Shown here one piece after another: positions 32,935-44,143 of a stretch of DNA of 64,000 nt. Each line of letters begins with the position of its first letter. The stretch's first letter is position 1. The notes under the pieces are model-generated. The model saw only the letters and a list, made by a program, of their open reading frames with translations. It was not told where the DNA came from and did no database searches. The DNA lies in the NCBI GenBank assembly GCA_027475525.1, contig JAMWFC010000115.1:1054001-1118000 (forward strand), read 5' to 3'. This stretch comes from Macrolepiota albuminosa. Its lineage: Eukaryota; Basidiomycota; Agaricomycetes; Agaricales; Agaricaceae. A program made the position numbers and the translations under genes.

Positions 32935-35208
32935 GCTCGTCATCGACCTGCTTAAAGATGTCCATAGACATCGTGGGGGAATGGAACTGCTGTTCCAGGA
33001 AGACTACGCCGTACGTGTACGCGTGGTCCACCCATTTCAGCGAAATCCGGTTGTGTAAAAGGACGCGTAACGCGTCGTCGTCGGAGAAGTTCTGTGCATG
33101 GTCGTCGGGCACGTGAACTTGGTGAATTTCGAGCTGCGGCCCACGTTGGGGCTCAAATGGCTGCTCGGGGAACATGGCGTCATACGAGGCAATCGCCTCT
33201 CGATAAAGCCCTGGACGGGCCACGACGAGGGTCATGCGCCGTACGATCACCGGCTTGGCTGCGCTGTTAGCGCACAATGCTTGACATAAGGCGAACCCAA
33301 AGAGGGTCCGCCAGTGCATGCGATAGGCATGATCCACGGCAATACCTTGATAGGTATTTTCTAACCCAGGTCGGCCAAAGACCAGCGCGTACTGCGCCAG
33401 TTGGTCAAGGTTGAACGGGGTGGCTGGATCCTGAGCGCGCATTACGCGCAACGCCGTGGTGCCATCGTCTTTTGTGCGCAAAAAGCGCCCCAGAATGTGT
33501 CGTCGCTTGACAAGAGCGAGGTCGTCAGGGCCCTGCATCGGGTTGACGAGTTCTTGGTACCTAGGCTCCTTCATCAGGAGCTGCATGGTTCGATCATGCA
33601 GAGCCTCCACTGTTCATATGACGCCGCTCTATTGGCGTCAGCTCCCATCAACACTGTATTTGTGGCATACGAATAATAGGTGCAATGGCTGAGTGCTCCT
33701 CTAAAGCACGAGTTCATTCGCTCGATATCGAGCGGACCCCACACCTTCACCCCCAGGCCATCGGGGATCCTCCCCGAACATTCATCCTCGGCCCTCAACT
33801 TCTGGGCCTTTAGCTCCTTGGCGTGAATCGCCTTCTTCTTTGCAATGCGCTTATTGCGCGCTACTCGTTGGAATCGGTCTGCGGCCGATTCCCCCTCCTC
33901 CCTGTCCTCCTCCTGCTCCGAGCTCGACTCTCCATAGTCGCTCTCGTTGGACAGGGATGGTACTGGTTTTTTGCCTTTATCAGGCCTAGTCTTTCCCCTC
34001 GAGGTCGCCACCAGACCATCATACTGCTCCGGCGTATGGGGGTCTGGGGTCAAGACGACCACGGGATACTTTGCTGGTGGGGCCGGTACAAACACCGGCA
34101 ACATGAACAACATCTGGACTTCTCCCGCTCATGCGGGAATGCCAGCAGGAAAGAGTATAACCTCCAATTTGGAGGCATTGAGAGGCGGCTTGCGGCCGCG
34201 GCGCTGACGAGACGGCCCCGACTTGGTCAGGGCGGACAATTCTGGTTGTGGCTGAGCCACCGGAGGGGCAGGCACATTTTGCGCCAGAGTATTCCCTCCA
34301 GGCCCAGCGCGAGGAGTGACAGTAACGGGCGCTCTTGGCGCCACAGTGACGGGTTTGGACCTCCTAGGTGGGGCCTGAGATGATGCGGCTTCCTGCTGAC
34401 CCAAGGACAGACCTGCCAAGGGTTCACTGACGGCAGCCAGCGACTCTGAAGAGGCCTGCGGGCCCAACTCGGGTAGCCGCGATGATGAAGCCACGGGCTG
34501 AGGAGGCTGCTCATGGCACGCGAATTGCGCTTCCAACGGCATCCTTGCCTGTGGAGGAGTGACCGGTCGACTGGGCTGATATCTAGCCCTCTTGACCTCA
34601 GCAGTCGATTCCTCACTCGTGGCGATTTTGCGCTTAGAAGCGCGTTCGATCTGCTCCAGCGCTGCGACGCGCTGCCTCTTCATCAGCTTGATCTGGTCGA
34701 GCAGCCCCTCCATTACCATTACGGCCAAGCTGTCCTGCAGAAAGGACGCAGTTGCAGGGACTGGCTGTCCCGCTACTTCCAGTCTGCCCAACAGCATGTC
34801 TGACCCAGCTACACTCTGCGCTTGTGGCACAGGCTCCCCATATGACTCTTCCACGGGCTGGTGCACCCATGGTACTGACGGCGGCCCCGTCACCACACCC
34901 GCATACGTCGGATACGACGCAGTTGGATGTGACGACGGTTCCTGATAATAGCGCTCACGACGCATGCTGTCCTCCGGGCGCCCATAGCGCCCTTCATCAT
35001 TGACCTCCATCTCTTGCGAGTGGAGGGGCGTCTGATATGGAAGCGGCTCATCACGGCCTGGATAGGCCACTGCTGGCTGAAACTGGCTTGCTGCCGGATA
35101 TGGCGGCTGCCTCAGGTACTGAGTTGACACTTGTATATTCGGGGGTCTCCCCCCTCCACTAGAGCCTTGCCGGCTCTGATCAGCATTTTGCGGCCCCCAA
35201 TAGGCCAT
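32935..35208 (-). pseudogene. Element A ORF3, N-terminal and central part
   Basis: Starts at 35208 with MAYWGPQNADQSRQG, 230 bases after pol. It has a Pro/Gln/Ser-rich start, a basic helix (RQRVAALEQIERASKRKIAT), another proline-rich stretch, then acidic and basic patches. The conserved domain follows: IPDGLGVKVWGPLDIERMNS, ATNTVLMGAD, ALVFGRPGLENTYQG, MHWRTLFGFALCQAL, VARPGLYREAIASYDA, LRVLLHNRISLKWVDHAYTY. It continues after B at 21686, giving about 918 codons in all. Breaks are a TGA at 34129, a one-base frame change near 33600 and the B insertion. It is a sister of B's ORF3 with the same order of parts. It has no membrane segments, so it is not env-like. Function unknown; the basic and proline-rich halves would suit a nuclear or RNA-associated protein, but that is a guess. 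Confidence 0.75.
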
Positions 35209-35437
35209 TTTCGCTAAACACGTAGACTACGTGTATTGGGACTCGAGAAAAGAAAGAAAAAAAACAATCTCCCAACTCCGCTAGTGGTGTAAACAACCAC
35301 AAATACACGCCACCCGGCGTCTCACCAGCGATCATAGTCGCATAAACGGTCACAAACAGTAGCCACAATTAATAGCCACCCGGTTATTCACCGGCCATCA
35401 AAGTGGACTTCGTCCACATTCCACCACCCCACGCGTA
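35209..35437 (-). other. Element A spacer between pol and ORF3
   Basis: 229 non-coding bases. A short promoter or an internal re-initiation signal for ORF3 could sit here, but I see no clear TATA box and no splice signal I would trust. Confidence 0.4.
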
Positions 35438-38400
35438 TTATGCGCGTTTTGCTAGCTGTTGAGGGTGTTTCACGCCCTGCAACTCTAGGTACCTGTCCAT
35501 CGCTGCAAGGTCTTTGCAGTTCACTAGTGGTTCCCAGGTAGTATCACCTAAGCTCCACCTCACCTCAAATTCGAGGTTTCCTTTTGTCCACCGGTGACCG
35601 ATGAGGTCATCTACAAACCACTCCTGGTCATTGCCAGTTCTGAAGTCATACGGCTCCGGAGTTGCGCGATTAGGAAATAGCGCATCACTACTGGCCATAT
35701 ACGGTTGCAATAGCGACACGTGGAACTTGGGCACTATCCTGCGCGCTTGCAGCGCCTGGGGTAGTTCCAGCACGTAGTTAGACGTGCTCGGTTCCGCCTC
35801 CAGGACCTTATATGGTCCAATCCATTTCGGACACAGCTTGCTCGCCCTGCCTTTCAGCAGGTTCAAGTTCTTCGTCAAAAGGTACACTAGGCTCCCTTTT
35901 TTGATGTCCGGTTCATCCTGTCTGCGATTATTCGCATGTTTGGTTTGCCATACATGCGATTCTATAATTGCGTCATGGGCATCTGCCAGATTCCTTAGCG
36001 CGTTGCGCGCAAACTGCTTTACTCCCACATGAATAACTTCGTCCATACAAAGTTCACGAATCATGGATGGCAGGTAGCCATTGTTGAGTTCAAAGGGTGA
36101 GTATCCTGTGGTTTCCGATATACTCGCGTTTATCGCGAATTCCACGAGTGGACATCTATCCACCCAGTCCTTCTGATCAGGACGTACGAATGCTCGCAGT
36201 ATTTGCGCGATATTTCTATTCGCACGTTCAGTTTGACCATCCGTTTGCGGATGAAACGATGTCGACATGAGCAACTTTGCTCCTAGCAGCTTGTGCAACT
36301 CCTTCCACCATTTGGAAGTAAACTTAGCATCTCGATCGCTCACGATCGAGCTGGGCAGTCCATGGAGACGTACTATCTCCTTGAGATAGATCCACAACAA
36401 GTCTGACGTGGTCATGGTGGTTCTCACCGGAATGAGATGGACCATACTGGTCATTCTGCAGATCACTACCCACAGGTAGTTAAAGCCTTTCAACTCGGGG
36501 AACGGACCTATAAAGTCCATCCCAATCGAATCCCAAGGTTTGACCGGGATGGGTAGCGAATGCAGCTTTCCCGGTGGCTTCAAAGTCGATACTTTCGACT
36601 GTTGACATAGCTCGCATGTCGAGCAGAATTGGCTCGTCTCTTTGGCCATTTGCGGCCACCAGTACCAGTGTCGCACATAATCCAGCGTTTTCTGAGTTCC
36701 AAAGTGGCCCACTACTCTATGGGCCTGGTCCAGGATAGTCGTGATCAACGACCTCTCCCGGGGAATGCAGATGACTTTGGACCCCGTGGGTCTGGTAAGG
36801 TAGACAAGCTGCTGCTCCATCCTGAAGCGCGGATGCGCTTGGATATTGTTCAGAATCTCTACGAAGAGATTATCATCCTTGTATCCTTGCTGGATACGTG
36901 TGCGGAATTGCGCATTGCCTAGGTCGGCCGGTGCAGGCGTATGGTCCTGTGACTCCAGCGCTTGCTGGAGCGTCATATCAGTACCTCTCGTAGGCACCTC
37001 TTGCCTCGTCTCTTCACTTGGCTGAGGGGCCTCATGGTCCACTAGCACCTGAGCTTCGATATCGCGAGTCTCTTGCTGTTCCTGCAGTCGCTTACTGCGA
37101 CGTGTTTCCTGCGCTCGCATGGCGTGTAACTCGACCCTATGTTCCCTGATTTCATGGAATCGATGCAGAGGCAAATCCTTGCCCTCTGGGTCAATACGTT
37201 TGTCCGCCTGGACATAGTCATGCGCGTCATGGACGTCATCTCGAGTATCACTCTCGAAATATCGAGACAGGCAATCCGCCACTTTGTTCAATTCACCTTT
37301 TACATAGGTGATGTCAAACTGGTACCGCAACATGTAGTCGATCCAGCGACGTTGTCGCGGAGACAGGTGCACCTGAGTCTTGAAGAACTCTAGTGCTTTG
37401 TGATCCGTGATAATATGGATCTTATATCCCATCAGTTTATCCTCCCACTTTAGGAGGGCTTCCAGGATTGCGAGTGTTTCTAACTCGTGCACAGCATAAT
37501 TCTGCTGAGCAGCAGTGAATTTACGGGACATAAATCCCGCTGGTCGGCAAGTCTGCCATGTTTTACCCTGGCCAAACATGGCCCCAACCCCAGTCTTCGA
37601 CGCATCGCAAATGAGCCAGATGGGCTCGTCGATGTGTGGGTCAATTGGCTGGATGACTGGCGTTTTTGTGCATATGCGCTTAATCATCTCAAAACACCGC
37701 TGATGTAGTGGTCTCCAATGAAACGGTGACCCATTCTGGGTCATGGCCATAAGTGGCCCAGTGTATGCAGTGATGTCTGGCAAGAAATTGCCAATATAGT
37801 TCACCAGTCCGACAAATCGTTGGATATCATTATATGTGCGTGGAGTACGCCACTCTCGGATTTGGTCGAGCTTATCTGTATCAGGATGAATGCCCTTCTC
37901 GTCAATGACGTGGCCGAGACAATCTATACTCGTTGCGTACAACTCGCACTTCTTCCATTTGAGATAGAGGCTGGCATTCCGTAGTCGTTCAAATACGACT
38001 CGTAGGTGCAGCTCATGCTCCTCAATGGAGTCAGAAAATATGAATATATCGTCTAAATAGACGTGCATAAACTTCCCGATTACATCTCGGAAGATTGAGG
38101 TCATTAACCTCTGAAATGTCGCCGGTGCATTACAATCACCAATCTGCATGATGTTACTCACGAACGTCCCCATCAGGGACGAGAACAGTGTCTTTGGTAT
38201 ATCCTCTTCGCGGATGCGAACCTGTTTGTACGCGTCTGTGAGGTTGATTTTTGACCAATACTTCGCTGTTGCGACATCTTCTCGTATCACTTCCTGATCT
38301 GGAAGAGGTGTTACATCCTTGACGGTATTATCATTGCGCTGTCACGCATCCAATGCCGTCCGTAGTGTTCCATCCTTCTTGGGGATACAAAGCAATGGTG

Positions 38401-39340
38401 CAGCTTGCACCGCTGGTCGTGGTTCCCACCACTTCACGTTTATGTATCTATTTGTTTTTTCACGAAGTTGCTCCTGAAGTGCTCGCGGGCAGCGAGGCAA
38501 ATGATACTTGTACTGCTTGTTATCGTCAATGAGGTTGATCTCATGATTAACCTCCCGCCACGGAGGAAGCTCCTCCTTCGTTCCATTGACGATATCAGCG
38601 AACTCCCGTTGCCATTGCTGGCGCAGTCGAGGAATATCCTCCTCTGTAAGGCTCAAAGCCTTGCCTTTTCCTTTGGCTACGCGTGCTATACACGGTTGAA
38701 CCGTTGGTTCAAATCGCTCCCATAAGGCACGTACGTGCTCCTCTGTGAGGTCTCCCGGATTCAACCTTACAACCGGTTGTCTCCTCATTGTACTCGCCGA
38801 CGACTGCACACTTCTCGCCTTCAGCGAGAATCCGTCAAATACGATATCCGATGTTTTGGAGATCTCGTCCTCTTGTGCGTGACGGTACACTTCTCCCGTC
38901 TGGGTCGCTTGCCCACTTCCCATAGCCTGTGTCACCATTGACGCTACCAACTCATTCCACTCCCATGGCATTCGTGGGTCATACACCCATTGCACTCCTG
39001 GCCGAGGCACTGGTCAATCCATTAGCGACCTAGTGCTACCCACAGTTCCCATCGTACTGTATACCTCGTCCTTGACGAGATCCTCAACCTTCACTCGAGA
39101 GCTAGTCGGCTGGCATTCCAGCGACTCCACCACGCGTTTACTACGCTCATTCTTGCACTGCACAGCCTGTTTAGGCTTTCCATTGGTACACCCAGTCACA
39201 TCCGGGTGCTTCCCCTTCTTCAGAGTTCCTTGAAACTCTTCCTCAGTCATCAGTATAGCCGGCGAATCAGCCGGCAGGCTTTTTGGTGGGGCCTGTTTGT
39301 CCTCCACCTCCTGTACAGTCGCTCTCCTGCGACCATCTAG
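35438..39340 (-). pseudogene. Element A pol: RT, RNase H, integrase, chromo-like tail
   Basis: A single frame with only two internal stops, TGA at 39014 and TGA at 38342. The last 950 codons are fully open. RT: KYWSKINLTDAYKQVRI, GDCNAPATFQRLM, HVYLDD. RNase H: LICDASKTGVGAMFG with its catalytic Asp, ELETLAILEALLKWEDK, ITDHKALEFF. Integrase: finger VGHFGTQKTL...CSTCELCQ, core MDFIGPFPE, VSDRDAKFTS, HPQTDGQTERAN. Tail: LEFEVRWSLGDTTWEPL, chromodomain-like. All catalytic residues I can check are intact. B has Arg at both sites where A has TGA, which fits CGA-to-TGA change. Confidence 0.88.
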
Positions 39341-39457
39341 TCAGTTGCGCTCATCACGCCGCTTTTCAGTTGCGCGATAGCGCCTCAAACGACCATCTGT
39401 ATCGTTCAACACCACTTTCTCCGCCTTCAAAGGCGTACCATTCACAACGACCATGTT

Positions 39458-39611
39458 GTTCACGAAATCCAGCGACACCTTGTTCTTACGCATGAACGGC
39501 GTACCGATAATCATGTCATAGCGATCAAAATTCGGTTCACGAAATCCAGCGACACCTTGTTCTTACGCATGAACGGCGTACCGATAATCATGTCATAGCG
39601 ATCAAAATTCA
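39458..39611. repeat. 77-bp-period tandem duplication (probable assembly artefact)
   Basis: 39458-39533 (76 bases) recurs at 39535-39610, a period of 77. It lies in the protease frame of A and breaks it. Confidence 0.9.
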
Positions 39612-39864
39612 CTATATCCACGTATTCTTTTGTCGACGTTCCTGACGTCTTTATTCTCACCTCCACGCCAAACTGCACCATAGCGCGACTCCCCACAGTC
39701 CCCAGCTGGAGCATCAAGGGCTCCTCCAGTTCATGAACGCGAATCGCGTTGACGTGAGCAAACTGGGGCGTAATGCCCGTAGTGGTACTCCCAGAGTCCC
39801 ACAACGTCCATGCCGGATGTCCATTGACATCAACATACGTGACCAGGCACTCCTTCTCCTCAGG

Positions 39865-40020
39865 AGTATAGTGTGGCCGCTGCAACTTATTAGTTGCCTT
39901 CTGCAGGGTTACGCGTCTCATTCGGACGCGCTGATCTCCACAGTATAGTGTGGCCGCTGCAACTTATTAGTTGCCTTCTGCAGGGTTACGCGTCTCATTC
40001 GGACGCGCTGATCTCCACAG
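39865..40020. repeat. 77-bp-period tandem duplication (probable assembly artefact)
   Basis: 39865-39941 recurs at 39942-40018, and the match extends two bases further. It breaks the frame between the zinc knuckle and the protease of A. Confidence 0.9.
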
Positions 40021-41386
40021 CACTCCGTCAGTGCAAACAGGTGTTCCTCCTCGTCATCATGAGCATAGTAGTCGCTGTCGTACACATCCACTGCGACGTA
40101 TTCATCGCCATCAATCTGGACGCTCTCGGCGTCATCCACTTCCAACCCGTCAGCCTCTACCTGCGGTTCTTCCTCCGCTTCCTCAACGATCTCGTCATCC
40201 TCGTCGTCACTGATGACATCGCTAGGTGCTGCAGCTGTATGGGCCACTTGGATGTGTGCCTTAGGAGGGGCGGGACACTCCTTAGCGAAATGCCCGCTCC
40301 TGCCACAGTTATAGCATGCTGAGGGATCCCCGGCAGGCCTTCTCTGGGCCGCTCCTGGAGCCCCAGCGGTTTTGCCCGCTATACGCGGTACAGGCGCCAC
40401 CACTCCTCTCGGTGCTACTTGATTCTGACCCGAAAAGGGTCGACTATCCTTTGCTGGCAACTGTCCAGCAGGCTTCGATCGAGGCCGTTGGCCTCCAGGA
40501 ATTGTCTTACGAACAACGAATCGCGGATTGCGATTATTCTCCATATCTGTCCGTTTGGCCAGGAAGGTTCCCACCTTCACTGCCTGACGGTTCACTGGTC
40601 CTCGGCGTGAACTACGCTGCTCATAATGGTTTGCAGTCCGTGTCGACTGCTCATAACGGATGGCATACGCCAAGAATTCGGTCACAGTATTGACCTCCAG
40701 AGACAAATTATCGTCGCGTATCAACGCTCTCCTCATGTCTGCGGTATTCCGTCCAGGAATGTCTCGCGGATAGTGTATTTGTCTGGATAGACGGCCATAT
40801 TCTGTGCATGACCCACCAGGTCATCATAAAAGGTCTGGACGCCAGTCTTAGCATCATACACTGCCTTTCTAAAGGCATCACAAGCTTCCTGCATCGTAGC
40901 AGCGTTGACGAACCAATTATACAGTCCTATCAGGACCTCTTTAAATGTCCAGTGCGATTTGTCGCGATTAATGTGGAGAACATGGCGACGGAACCAATTC
41001 CGAGCCTCTCCTTCCATAAATTCATGTAGCACAAATATCCTTTCCTGGTCCATGTCGTCTCCACCATAGCAGCAGGCTGCGAGGTGGTAGCACATGTCCA
41101 TGGCCCAGTCCTCCAGTTGAGAGAACCTATGTCCTCCAGCGTACGCACGTATGTGCTTACCATCAGATTTACGGGGGCTTACCCCAGCAGGGAACTTAAA
41201 TCTGACTCCAAGGGAGTCATCCACCAGACGAGTGAGGCGGTCATGCATATGATCCATATGGATCCTGACCGCTTCATTCATTCCCAGCGTAGTTTCACGC
41301 AAATCATGAGGTGCGGGCATCGAAAATGCCTGAGGACTGCGAAACAGGTGCTCATTGGCCACTCTTTCCGGCCGTGTGGTGGGCTG

Positions 41387-41540
41387 TTGCCTCACTTGTT
41401 GCTCTGCTGGTAATCCACCAGCCTGCCTGCCACTATCACGACGATTATTATTGTCCTGATCGTTTGCCTCACTTGTTGCTCTGCTGGTAATCCACCAGCC
41501 TGCCTGCCACTATCACGACGATTATTATTGTCCTGATCGT
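41387..41540. repeat. Exact 77-bp tandem duplication (probable assembly artefact)
   Basis: 41387-41463 is identical to 41464-41540. It breaks the gag frame of A. Confidence 0.9.
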
Positions 41541-43071
41541 TATTTCTACGATCACGATCTCCACCGTCATGATTGCAACGACTTGGCTCCCTCCGTTCGT
41601 AGTGACCACTACTGTTGTCACTACCACCTGGATCTCTGTCCGGTTTAGCAGTCCAAGCCGTGAATTGTCGCCGCATGTCATCGACAGGCGTTACGCCCTC
41701 ACGCCCTTCAAAGACTACCCCCTGGTCGTCAATGAACGACTCACCATGATCGCGCAAGTCCTGGTTGCGTATCCTTTGGTAATTGACGTGTTCATTCCAG
41801 TTGTCCACTAGGTGGACACGTCGCACTACGTGTCGTGGTCGTGTTCGCTCCTCAAGAATGTGGACTTTGTCCACCTCTTCCTTGATTGTAACTTGCTTAC
41901 GAGGTGTCTTAACCTCCTGCACTGCAAGTGGTGCCTCTGGCTCTGCCGGAGTTGTCGTTACAGTCTCCACCTCAGACAATGCCTGCTGAGGCACTCCGCT
42001 AACAATGCGTTGATGGTTTGCGGCGTTCTGATGCCGAACGTAGTCTTGCTGAGACTCATTAGCCTGACGAGGCGCATTGAGCAATTCCATCACGTCCGCA
42101 ATTAATGGCGCTCATCTGCACACACTCATCTCACATTCTACTGAGTCGGCTGGAGTAGCCGTTGAGACTGCTGACCCTCGCGCCGCTTTGCGCTTAAGGT
42201 ATTCCACTACTTCGAGTTTGAAGATGTGCACAAACAATTCGATATATTCACTCAAATCTGCACGGGGTACATCGTGGCTCCTAGCCGCCAGCAACTGTAA
42301 GTGCTTCACTACATAAAGCTGAAGACGCTTTCGCGTCGATTCCTTCACGACCGCCGGATATCGGTCCAATACTAGCTGCAACTGGATAGATAAGGTCGAA
42401 TGCGACCTTTTGCTTTCCTCATCATCTGAGGACTCCAACTCGGACTCTAAGTCCATAACTCTCCTGAGGCCGTCATGCCTCACTTGCAGCTGTTTGCCGG
42501 CTCGTCGGTGCAACTCTGGACTTCCAGGCGCTGTTAGCGCCTTGTCCAACCTTACGACATTGTCGTCTTCCCTACTGACCACTATTGCTGGTCCTTGCTT
42601 CTGTCCTTGTGTCGTCAATGACGACGGTCCCGGTTCAGTGGCAGCATTGGCCACATATTTCAAATGCCGTTCCGTAGGTGCAGTCCGGAATGGGGTGCTA
42701 TGCACAAACGCGCTGCCTTGTACCATTTCCGAGTACTGGATAACGTCCGGTTGACCCTCCGAGGGAGCTGAAGAGCTTTCGGGCAATACCGGATACATCA
42801 GTGAAGGCATTTGGCTCGCTGGCAGTGACACTCCTGAGACCGCGGATCTATCTCCTGGTTTTCCACCAGGTCGTACAATGGACATCATCCATGATACGGA
42901 TAGCCCACCAGGCATTCCATAGCTCGCGCTGACATCGCGAGGGGTCTTTTCGTCCTGCTTTGGCGGAGGTTGGTATGCTGACGCAGATTGCGTCCTCACA
43001 GCCTGAAGCACAGGTAAGTCACCTGCGTCTGCAGCTGGGAATGGAGGATCCGGATCAAGAGAGCCAGTCAT

Positions 43072-43259
43072 GGAAGCATGTTTTCAGCGTGATGCCAACA
43101 GAGAATCGAGAGGTTTTGATGAGAGTTGCCTAGTCGGTAACAAGCCTAGAGTCTAAAGCTGATAGCAGAAGATTTAAAAAAATGTAACCGTTTTGATGAG
43201 AGTTGCCTAGTCGGTAACAAGCCTAGAGTCTAAAGCTGATAGCAGAAGATTTAAAAAAA
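43072..43259 (-). other. Element A leader
   Basis: Non-coding sequence between LTR and gag ATG, about 110 bases once the 77-bp duplication is removed. It begins TTTTTTTAAATCTTCTGC on the minus strand; the same T7 start is seen in B. No standard primer-binding site touches the LTR. Confidence 0.6.
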
Positions 43260-43266
43260 TGTAACC
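43113..43266. repeat. Exact 77-bp tandem duplication (probable assembly artefact)
   Basis: 43113-43189 is identical to 43190-43266. It covers the leader of A and runs 7 bases into the LTR, just where a repeat boundary would end a graph segment. The first LTR bases therefore appear twice. Confidence 0.9.
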
Positions 43267-43435
43267 AGAGTTACGGGTTAGAACTATCTTGTGTGTATCA
43301 CACAAGTGCTAAATCAGACCGCAGTATCGGATTGACTAGTACTTAGAGTGAAAACAAGATGTTGTCTTACGTAATACTCTACTAATTGATTATAGCGTCG
43401 TTGATGCTGATGAAAATACGGATGACTCCGTTACA
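43260..43435 (-). repeat. Element A, 5' LTR
   Basis: 176 bp with five differences from 20594-20769. Followed by the target repeat AATGT. Confidence 0.95.
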
Positions 43436-43440
43436 AATGT

Positions 43441-44140
43441 ACACTGCATATCCAAATACCCTGAGATGCCCAATCCATGGCTTTTGACCTTTATAGGCCT
43501 CAAATGGTGTAGAAATATGTGGTAAGGCCGACATGGGACAATAATTATGTACATGTTGATATATGCTTAGTGCGTAAGGCCAGAAGCTTTTGGGAAGATT
43601 GGCTTCAATAAGCATTGAAATCATGGTTTCCTTGATAGTTCTGTTCAGACATTCAGCAACACCTTTTTGCTGGGGTGTTGCCATATTAGTGAACTCCAAT
43701 TGTATCTCCTTAGAACTGCAAAAGTCCAGGAACTCCTTTGACATAAATTCACCACCCTTGTCGTGATGAACACATTTAATCTTCTGACCAGTTTGTTGCT
43801 CTACCTGAGCTTTGTATAGCTTAAAAGCTCTGAACGTATTGCTCTTTTTCAACATATCAAATGCTTCCATCCAGCACATGGCATCATTGACAAACATTCT
43901 CCACCATTGATGGTTTGACTAATGGCCGCCAACCCACATTGGCCCATGTATATCAGTGAAAATCCTGCCCAAGACTTTAGTCGCACAGTCAGACATATGT
44001 GGAAAAGGAGCTCTGTGTTGCTTTCCCTCAATGCAGAGTTCGCAAACATGTGGTAACGTTGACCCTGAACTAATCTTGAGATCTTTGGTCAGATTTTCTC
44101 TTATTAACTGTTCAAGGCAGTCTGCACCGAGGTGACACAA
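43441..44140 (-). pseudogene. Element E integrase
   Basis: Copia integrase read from 44140 leftward. It has the GAG-pre-integrase part with zinc finger (CHLGADCLEQLI ... CELCIEGKQHRAPFP), then TDIHGPMWVGG, a stop at 43919, and the catalytic core (KCVHHDKGGEFMSKEFLDF; FTNMATPQQKGVAECLNR; LPKSFWPYAL; HLRVFGYAVY). Element A interrupts it at 43441, and the frame continues at 20588. It would insert cDNA into chromosomes. Confidence 0.85.
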
Positions 44141-44143
44141 TCT

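Larger units (their letters stand above)
39341..43071 (-). pseudogene. Element A gag-protease
   Basis: Starts MTGSLDPDPPFPAADAGD at 43071. The disordered N-terminal region is followed by a helical segment (LVLDRYPAVVKESTRKRLQL), the gag core (VLHEFMEGEARNWFRRHV; IRETFLDGIP), a zinc knuckle CYNCGRSGHFAKEC, and a protease with LWDSGSTTTG and MIIGTPFM. Real damage is a TGA at 42112 and a one-base deletion near 40735 (B reads IPADMRR where A shifts). The other frame breaks coincide with three 77-bp duplications at 39458, 39865 and 41387; removing 77 bases at each restores the phase. The frame ends in TGA followed by CTA at 39341, in phase with pol. Confidence 0.82.
20594..43435 (-). mobile_element. 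Element A: large Gypsy element with a third ORF
   Basis: Inserted in the integrase end of Copia E, with AATGT on both sides (20589-20593 and 43436-43440). The 176-bp LTRs differ at 5 positions, three of them at CpG. Minus-strand order: 5' LTR, gag-pro, pol with chromo-like tail, ORF3, polypurine tract, 3' LTR. Without element B and five 77-bp duplications it is about 11.2 kb, far above the 5-7 kb usual for fungal Gypsy elements; ORF3 accounts for much of the excess. In-frame TGA codons, a one-base gag deletion and B itself make this copy defective. Confidence 0.9.

Noticed and set aside
22230..35208. ORF3 as a retroviral-type envelope gene
   Set aside because: It is in the position of env, but no signal peptide, cleavage site or hydrophobic membrane segment is visible; the sequence is Pro/Gln-rich and charged.
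3697..43266. 77-bp repeats as a dispersed satellite family
   Set aside because: The repeated sequences are unrelated to each other; only the period is shared, which points to assembly rather than a repeat family.
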